In this document: positions 32,565 through 38,228 of the stretch, piece after piece
Layout: every line of letters begins with the position of its first letter
Numbering within the stretch: position 1 is the stretch's first letter
DNA from: Polymyxa betae
Taxonomy: Eukaryota; Endomyxa; Phytomyxea; Plasmodiophorida; Plasmodiophoridae
Assembly (NCBI GenBank): GCA_003693705.1
Contig: RBZT01000797.1
Coordinates: 1 to 38,228, forward strand
Reading direction: 5' to 3'
Length of the DNA: 38,228 nucleotides
The notes under the pieces: model-generated
Told to the model about the DNA's origin: nothing
Seen by the model: only the letters and a program-made list of their open reading frames with translations
The model's database searches: none
Made by a program: the position numbers and the translations under genes

Positions 32565-33643
32565 ATGGATTACGAAAGTCTCGACGATGATTTTCTATTT
32601 TCTGATTCGGAAAACGAACTAGTGGGCAGCAACACTCGATCACCACCGCCGGCCATAGGATTGAATGCGCCCTTGGACGTTCCTAATCGGTTGGTAGTCA
32701 AGGTTACGTTAGCGGAAATTGGTCAGCCGAAAACTCCTGTCATTGATGGACGTCGCGTGGTTGCGCAACGAAAGCAAGCCTCGAAAACAACCCCAGCTAA
32801 ATCGACGCCAGCGAAGAAACCCAAAGCTGTCAATGAAATCGGAACCCCTTCTTCCGTCGTTGTGAAAGCCGAGCGTGCTGCTTGGACAAATGTCCTTGTT
32901 GAGCTTTTAATCGAGACTCGTTGGTCGCAAATAGGCAGAGCGAAGTTTAGTGACGCCAAAACGAACCAAGCGAAAAAGGTGTTCTGGACGTGGCTCAGTC
33001 AACGGTTCAATGACCGCGAGAAGACCTCGTTTGATGCTAGGCAGATTAGAAACCGGCATGATGCGCTGAAGACCGAATACAAACAAGTAGTAGCTGCGTC
33101 CAATGCAACCGGTAATGCACCCCCCTTTAATTACCCCCCATATTGGGACACTCTGTATTCGCATTTGAAGGTTAGCATTTTGCCTTGTTACTGTCCATCA
33201 TATTGTTAATCTAATATCTTCAGGCAATTCCTGGGCTACAACCGAAGGCGATCCCAGATTCAATGAAGCTCTTAAGCTCAGAACAACCGAAAAATGACAG
33301 CAAATCATCGACTTGTATTGATCAACCTCCTCGCCATGACCGTATTAGCGCTCCTGCTAAACCTAAACCTGAACCGAGTGCCAAAGACATCGGCAAACGA
33401 AGCGAGAGCCAGAAGAGTCTTGGTGAGTGTGTTGAGTCTGGGTTTGCATGTGTAGCGGCTTCCATATCTGACCTTGCTGCCGCGCGCTCAGCGTAACTGA
33501 GCGTCGCTTCGGCCGAAGGTAATATAATTACAAAACTCGAAACCATACAATCAGAACAGAAGGCGACTGCAATGCAGCAGACTACACTTTTGCAGTCAAT
33601 GCTGTCCGCGCTTACTACGATTGCAGACAAACTGTCGAAATAG
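32565..33643 (+). pseudogene. Harbinger-2 Myb/SANT-like DNA-binding protein
   Basis: Exon 1 (32565-33170) starts MDYESLDDDFLFSDSE, followed by a basic Lys/Pro-rich linker (TTPAKSTPAKKPK). The Myb/SANT-like trihelix is at about residues 107-190: AAWTNVLVELLIETRWSQIG, then KKVFWTWLSQRF and IRNRHDALKTEYKQV. A 53-nt GT...AG intron (33171-33223) keeps phase into AIPGLQPKAIPDS. An in-frame TAA (33494-33496) precedes a coiled-coil tail in the same frame, with LETIQSEQKATAMQQ, ending at a TAG (33641-33643). The tail looks like genuine former coding sequence, so the TAA is a nonsense mutation that probably removes the oligomerisation tail only. The trihelix domain is intact. Confidence 0.75.
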
Positions 33644-34286
33644 AACTTTGCTTTACGTTTCATTATATAAACGCTTTAGAATCATTTTTTAGCATTGCAG
33701 TCAATCAAGTATTGCTTGATTTGATCTCTTTTCAATAAGGCGTGCGGTCTGCCTCCAGTTCTAGATTCTATCCAACGCCTGTGCTGCCATCGAAATGGAT
33801 CTTTTTATTTTCTTCGATCGTTTTTTTCGGGTTTAAAAGAATCTTTGGCATCAATGATGAGATTATGCAATACCACACATGAGACTATAGTTCGGGCAAT
33901 ACTCTCTGTCGACTTCATGTTTAGCGCCCGTTTCAATATTCTCCATCGGCCTTTCAGCAAACTGAATGCACGTTCGACGCAAATCCTTGTGCTAGAATGA
34001 AAATAGTTGAATCTCTTTTCATCCTTCGGCATGTCTTCGGTAATGTTATATGGAAGAATCATTACATCAGTTAGAGTGTAACCTGCATCGCCGATCAAAT
34101 GCATTCCTGGTGGAATTACCTGTACGATGTTTTGCCCGATCAGAGACATATTCCATAGATTCTTATCACTGCAAGATCCGGGTCGCATCGAGAAATTCAT
34201 AAATTTAGCGTTGCTATCGACGATGGCCTGCATATTTACTGCAGGAAAATTTTTCCTGCAGTACCAACTACGATGATTGATGAGTA

Positions 34287-35193
34287 CAGTGTGAGTCACC
34301 TTAAAGAGACATTTTTGTTAGGAGCCACGTGGTTTGGTATCTGCGCTCAGAGATATGACGCAGTGGGCAATCAAATACTGTAAATCGATAGATCTCAATG
34401 AGCTGAGGAGAATCACAGAAAAAAAATCGAAAAATATAAAAATTGAAGGCTGCAATACAGTTGGAAGTTGTATGGAGATGAGCTGTGATGAAACAGCCCA
34501 AGTTTGCGTACGCACTTTGATCAGTTCCACTGTCGCATTTTTTGTGGCGACTGCGCACTTTTGTTGGCGCAGCCCGCTTCGCTGAAATAACAGGGCTGCT
34601 CCATGAATTGGTTGATCTGCAGTTTCTCTGTTGGCAATGGCGCCCAAGAACCGTACATGGAGGCAGCTGAGTGCTGCAAGAGACGTCCTGGCACAAAAGG
34701 CACGGGCCGTCGACAATTACTGAGCGAACAACCGGATTTTCGTAAGCTGAAGGAACGGCTCCAGGATGTCATTGAGAACCATGACGGACTCAAGATCGAT
34801 TTTTATCCGAAATTTAATTGTGAATTCAACTTTATTGAGATGTTCTGGGCCGCCTGTAAGTCATACACGCGTCGGATTTGCACTTATTCTTTTGAGGACC
34901 TTCAAAACTGTTCCATTGATCTTTCATCTATCAGGCGTTTTGCCAGAAAATGTTATCGATATATGGACGCCAATTGTCTGAGAGACAAAGAAGGTAAGCC
35001 TTTGACATCTCGTCAAATAGATTATGCTGTTAAGAAATACAAAAGCCATCGGCGATTTCCGATGCGCATTTATGAAGAATTAGAATAAAAAATATCGGAA
35101 ATCGAATTAAACCAACAAAAAACTTCACGAAAATTTCAAAACAAATTTCAAACCAATTTGAAACAAATGTCACTTTAAGATGACTCGCACTGT
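34287..35193 (+). mobile_element. Tc1/IS630-type element, internally deleted (907 bp)
   Basis: Inverted ends CAGTGTGAGTCACCTTAAAG (left) and CAGTGCGAGTCATCTTAAAG (right, complemented) match over about 25 bp with three differences. TA duplications lie at 34285-34286 and 35194-35195. It contains the start and the end of a transposase gene but not the catalytic middle. It is therefore a deletion derivative that needed a full-length relative to move. Confidence 0.92.
34637..35088 (+). pseudogene. Tc1-type transposase, start and C-terminus only
   Basis: A start-like segment (MAPKNRTWRQLSAARDVLAQ, ATG at 34637) runs out of frame into the C-terminal part of a DDE_3 transposase. The C-terminal block is LSEQPDFRKLKERLQDV, FYPKFNCEFNFIEMFWAACK, RICTYSFEDLQNC and SSIRRFARKCYRYMDA. 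The FIEMFW block contains the third catalytic residue (Glu). The first two Asp blocks are absent. The FYPKF-C-FNFIE-FW pattern is common in fungal transposases of this group (from family knowledge). The last codon, followed by TAA, is 105 bp from the right terminus. Confidence 0.8.
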
Positions 35194-36339
35194 ACTCTTA
35201 AGCTGTACAGCGGCAACAATTAACAATTGCTTTAATACCCTTCAAGATCTTCGGGGGGCTCAATCTCTAGAAGAGTGCCATCAACGGCGCCTGCAACATC
35301 GGGATAGCCATGGTGCCTCTGGAATTTCAGCTACGATTGCCCATTCATCGTTCTCTCTCCACTAACAGTTTCTTAGTCAGTATTGTGAGTAAGGAACAGA
35401 CAGACGATTCAGACGTTGATCAACATGGGGGATATTTTCTCCAGGACGTCATCATACTGTTGATCAGGACAACTGCAGTGGCTTTCGAGACTCCAAACAG
35501 ACTACCAGCTGTCTGGAAACCGGATGACTGAGCAAGGTAAGCCATGGTCATTGCAGGCTTCATTTTGTTGTCGACTAGAGCATTGACGGCAGGAAGCAAG
35601 CTGAGCCCAAGATCGGAGGCAAAAGATTCAATCCTTGTTGAAATAACATCGAATGTGCAATGATTCATCCGAAGATGGGCATGGAACCATCCATCTCCAC
35701 TTCCAGAATAAACTTGGTCCCAAATTTGTTTTTAAAAGTTGTCTGCTCGCTCTTTGGTCGTTTCGATCGTCTGCCGTCTGCAAAAAGCACGGATACTGTC
35801 GATTGCAGGCACCCAACAATGGCCTGAACGATGACAATGTCTTCTTCCGAAGAGGATCCTTCATCTACTTCTTGAAAGGCGACCATCTCCTTTTTGCGTT
35901 CCGGAAAGACTGCGTTTTATCTACTTATTTAAAAAAGGAGATCGACGATCCCCTTAAATATTAAGGAGACAAAAAATGCGATCCACAGTCAGAGCTACTT
36001 AATAAGGAGACGCACAATAAGTAGATTCCTCGCCCTTCAACAAGCCTCTTACACGCGGTCTTACGCATATTTCTGCGGACACCCAGCGTAATACTGCTTT
36101 TCAGAATCCTTTCTGCGTTATCTTGCGAATTGTTAGAGCTGCGTAGCGGAATTGCAGGGCTTCGACGGATGTGAAGTCGCATTTTCCTGCCTTAGTCCAA
36201 ATTTGACATCAGTTCCAGCGTTTTTTCATGTTGCAAAATTCTGCTTTTCAAAATGAGAATAAAAAAGTTCTGTTGAAAAAATGATTTAATATTCATGTCT
36301 TTTTTGGAGACGTTCTGGTTCTGTTACTGGGTGCAGTTA

Positions 36340-37200
36340 AAGGCTCATGATTCCGATCACAGGGATCTTTACCTAAGTGAAAGGTCCTATATCGAATTTG
36401 CTATTGAAGCCAATACTGGTTTTGTTTTTCCAATTGCTTTTCATTCTGTTTACAATCTTTTACTGACTGTTTTCATGTATAGATTGGTCCTGTCTGGCCT
36501 GTTACTCGAGCAACTGGTCTCAAGATCGGGTCCCTATCAAGGCTGCAGGTATTAGATCGACTCTGTTATTAAAGCCAGTATTTACTTTCTTTCTCCAAAT
36601 TTTGTTTATTTACTTTTCTTATAGTTTACTGACTGTATTGTACAGGTTGGCCATGTTTGGCCTCTAATCGAGCAGATGGTTTTCAAGATCGGCGTCCCTT
36701 TCAAAAGCGGCAGGTAATATATCGACTCTTTTATTAAAGCCAATATTTACTTTCTTTCTTTAATTTTTGTTCATTCACTTTTCTTATAGTTTACTGATGG
36801 TATTAATGTACAGGTTGGCCATGTTTGGCCTCTATTCGAGCAGATGGTCTTCAAGATCGGCGGCTCTATCAAAGGCGGCATTTATTATATCGACTCTGTT
36901 ATTAAAGCCAGTATTTACTTTCTTTCTCCAAATTTTGTTTATTTACTTTTCTTATAGTTTACTGATTGTATTCATGTACAGGTTGGTCATGTTTGGCTTC
37001 TATTCGAGCAGATGGTCTTCAAGATGGGCGTCCCTATCGAAGGCGGCAGGTACTATATCGACTCTGTTATCAAAGCCAGTATCTTCAGTAATGTTTCTTT
37101 ATTCACTTCACTAATTTTAGCGATTGTATTCATGTATAAATTGGCCATATTTGGTATGGTATTCGAGATGTTGGCCAGCGATATTTATTATCTTCGTTTG
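36340..37200 (+). repeat. Tandem array of ~171-bp units (about four copies)
   Basis: Unit boundaries can be set at the repeated ATGTAYAGGTTGGYCATG-type word, near 36476 (diverged), 36643, 36807, 36974 and a partial one near 37130. Each unit has a TTACTTTCTTTC pyrimidine tract, a TTTTCTTATAGTTTACTG block and a GGTCTTCAAGATCGGCG block. The two central units are the most alike. One frame stays open across two units (36767-37114) because the unit is close to a multiple of three. It alternates a hydrophobic stretch (FFLQILFIYFSYSLLIVFMY) with a basic Ser-rich stretch (YSSRWSSRWASLSKAAG). A repeat-containing membrane protein is possible, but frame breaks in the outer units argue for satellite DNA. 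Confidence 0.75.
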
Positions 37201-37377
37201 CTTGCCTTCTTCTGTTTCTATTTTGAATTATGTTCTTTGTTATCTCCCTTTTATCTTCTTTCTTCATTGGCGGAAAAATTCACAATTTATTTCTAATAAA
37301 GTCTAGCATTGACCCCTACTATAGTTTGCTTCCAAGATGCCTTTTATTCCATTCAAGTTTGAATATCTAGCATCAGA

Positions 37378-37600
37378 ATTCTTCAGCTCGATTAGCTCGA
37401 ATCACAAAATAGCCCTTGTGTCCTTGTAGCTTTCCCAGCATTATATTGATAGGCTCTACATTCTCCATGAACACCCATCGCGACCACTTTCGGTTCTCTG
37501 CAGGAGTCATTGGCTCTATCACGAATAAGCTGGTCACTGGATCAGTGGAATATCCCTCGCCTTTTCTGTCTGGAGATCGATACCAGTAGACGTAGGTGAA
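37378..37600 (-). pseudogene. Tnp2-like C-terminal block, copy 3
   Basis: A minus-strand frame reads YVYWYRSPDRKGEGY, then IEPMTPAENRKWSRWVFMEN and VEPINIMLGK..GHKGYF, ending at a TGA near 37390. It lines up without gaps with the last block of copy 1 (FVEWYRS...AMTTAENKKWSQWV, then MEAVEPVNIMLGK after a frameshift, 3690-3960). The distance between WYRS and the AENKKW block is identical. Only this C-terminal block is present. It is joined at its upstream side to Helitron sequence, with the two readings overlapping by a few codons in different frames. Confidence 0.65.
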
Positions 37601-38228
37601 AAAGTTCCGAATCGCGCGGACAGATGAACCTCAAACGCGCGATAGAAGGCTGCGACCGATTTCGAGTCCTGCGAACCCAACGGCCGTCTTTGAACGAATG
37701 ATCCGCCGATATCTCGTGGTAGAAGAACACGCGAGAGTCAGGGGTTCCGTCGAAGAGCCTGAAGAACGCCGTCAGCATGGTTTCGGGCGGACCATCTTTG
37801 AATGATGCGGGCCACAGAACGGGGATCTGCTGGATTAAACGACACGCGATGCTGCCCGTCCAGATGCTCCGACAGCCGCAGGACGTTGGGTGAGCGCCGT
37901 CGAGACGGAAGCCAGCAAGACGATACGCCGACTCCATCGAGGACACATAGCGTAAGCAATAGAATCGTGTGCATGTGCGGCAACACACGCTTCTGGAACT
38001 CGAGAATGGCGACGAAGGCCACGATACGGCCCAGGATTCGTTTCTTGGTCAATTCGTTCAGGAACGCCGCACGAAGCTGGTCGAACACTCGGCAGACGAT
38101 GTCGGGAAGATCACGCGCCTCTTGTCCGGGTAATATCTCTCGACGAATCTCCTCCCAGCCGGGATTGCAGGTGTACTGTTAGGTCGAGGTCTAGGAAATC
38201 CTGTATATGTCATGAATCTGCGCTACTT
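37545..38228 (-). pseudogene. Helitron Rep (HUH) domain fragment
   Basis: Rolling-circle transposase N-terminal region, running off the window edge at its 5' side. The segment beginning near 38185 reads NPGWEEIRREILPGQEARDLPD, then RVFDQLRAAFLNELTKKRIL. The catalytic EFQKRVLPHMHTILLL follows, with the HUH pair His-Met-His at 37977-37969. In another frame come DGQHRVSFNPADP, then PETMLTAFFRLFDGTPDSRV, WVRRTRNRSQP and DSELFHLRLLV. These are the order and content of Helitron Rep (Helitron_like_N). At least two frameshifts. The helicase domain is absent because the sequence switches to Tnp2-like near 37590. Confidence 0.85.

Larger units (their letters stand above)
33807..35960 (-). pseudogene. 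Harbinger-2 DDE transposase, split by Tc1 element
   Basis: Minus-strand DDE_Tnp_4 transposase. The upstream part (about 35930-35196) includes HLRMNHCTFDVISTRIESF, then QTAGSLFGVSKATAV. The first catalytic block, VAGAVDGTLLEIEPPEDL, lies near 35300. A GT...AG intron of about 36 nt follows, just before the Tc1 insertion. Downstream (34284-33807) are YCRKNFPAVNMQAIVDS, GSCSDKNLW, MHLIGDAGYTLTD (second Asp) and RICVERAFSLLKGRWRILKR (Glu). All three catalytic acids are present, so inactivation is due mainly to the 907-bp insertion, with small frameshifts or further introns around 35690 and 35400. Confidence 0.8.
32445..36048 (+). mobile_element. PIF/Harbinger DNA transposon Harbinger-2 (3.6 kb with insertion)
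   Basis: Terminal inverted repeats of about 50 bp. The left starts GAGGCTGGTTGAAGTGCGAG; the right, complemented, starts GAGGCTTGTTGAAGGGCGAG, and both continue to GTGCGTCTCCTT. Perfect TTA target duplications are at 32442-32444 and 36049-36051. It carries a Myb/SANT-like gene (+) and a DDE transposase (-) facing each other, the mirror arrangement of Harbinger-1. A Tc1-type element (34287-35193) has inserted in the transposase gene; without it the element was about 2.7 kb. Confidence 0.93.

Noticed and set aside
2595-33496. Alternative genetic code (TAG and TAA read as Gln), prompted by in-frame stops in two otherwise open genes
   Set aside because: The pogo transposase ends in two consecutive TAA codons, the Tc1 fragment and Harbinger-2 transposase end naturally at TAA, and other relicts have in-frame TGA. 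Pseudogene decay explains all of them.
36340-37200. CRISPR-like array
   Set aside because: Units are ~171 bp and similar over nearly their whole length with no unique spacers, and the host is eukaryotic.

Overview
This window is eukaryotic and consists almost entirely of transposable elements (TEs) and their debris. I see no bacterial gene organisation, no intact housekeeping gene, no rRNA or tRNA gene and no CRISPR array. Spliceosomal introns can be read inside TE genes and are very short (about 36-53 nt, GT...AG). Nearly every major eukaryotic TE class is present: Ty1/copia, Ty3/gypsy, PIF/Harbinger, Tc1/mariner (three types), a hAT-type MITE, a Helitron, and a gene family that may be a CACTA/KDZ (Tnp2-like) transposase. 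A fungus, perhaps an early-diverging one, or a protist fits best. The Tc1-type C-terminus and the short introns point that way, but the species cannot be fixed from this sequence.

Layout. 0.6-1.86 kb: a non-coding repeat cluster bounded by direct repeats. 1.86-3.97 kb (+): a broken, truncated copy of the Tnp2-like gene. 4.2-5.4 kb: a T-poor GAC-rich repeat block. 5.4-9.3 kb: no convincing gene. 9.3-16.4 kb: a four-layer nest. A Ty3/gypsy relict was hit by a solo LTR (LTR-B, target duplication GTACA). That LTR was hit by a 4.9-kb copia element (duplication TGAAC), which was hit by another solo LTR (LTR-A, duplication CTTCT). 16.4-16.8 kb (-): the N-terminus of a mariner transposase. 18.7-20.1 kb: a decayed Harbinger-type transposase (Harbinger-3). 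20.3-21.0 kb: the LTR-bearing end of a minus-strand LTR element. 21.07-23.43 kb: a Harbinger element with both termini (Harbinger-1). 23.44-25.44 kb: a pogo-like element starting 3 bp after the Harbinger-1 target duplication. 25.44-29.7 kb (-): a second Tnp2-like copy, interrupted by an LTR-B solo LTR and a 444-bp hAT MITE. 32.45-36.05 kb: Harbinger-2, interrupted by a 907-bp Tc1-type deletion derivative. 36.35-37.2 kb: an array of about 171-bp repeats. 37.4-38.2 kb (-): a Helitron Rep fragment joined to a Tnp2-like C-terminus.

How the parts relate. Both terminally complete Harbinger elements carry the usual pair of genes, a DDE transposase and a Myb/SANT-like DNA-binding protein, arranged convergently. 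The copia element keeps its gene order (gag, protease, integrase, RT, RNase H) but has several frameshifts and stops. All elements look dead or non-autonomous now.

The most notable signals are these. (1) A TCCG-N3-CGGA dyad lies 38-40 bp upstream of the TATA box in three different LTR families. (2) The copia primer-binding site matches the anticodon arm of tRNA-Lys(CUU), implying half-tRNA priming. (3) A second LTR-B copy preserves the empty insertion site of the copia element.
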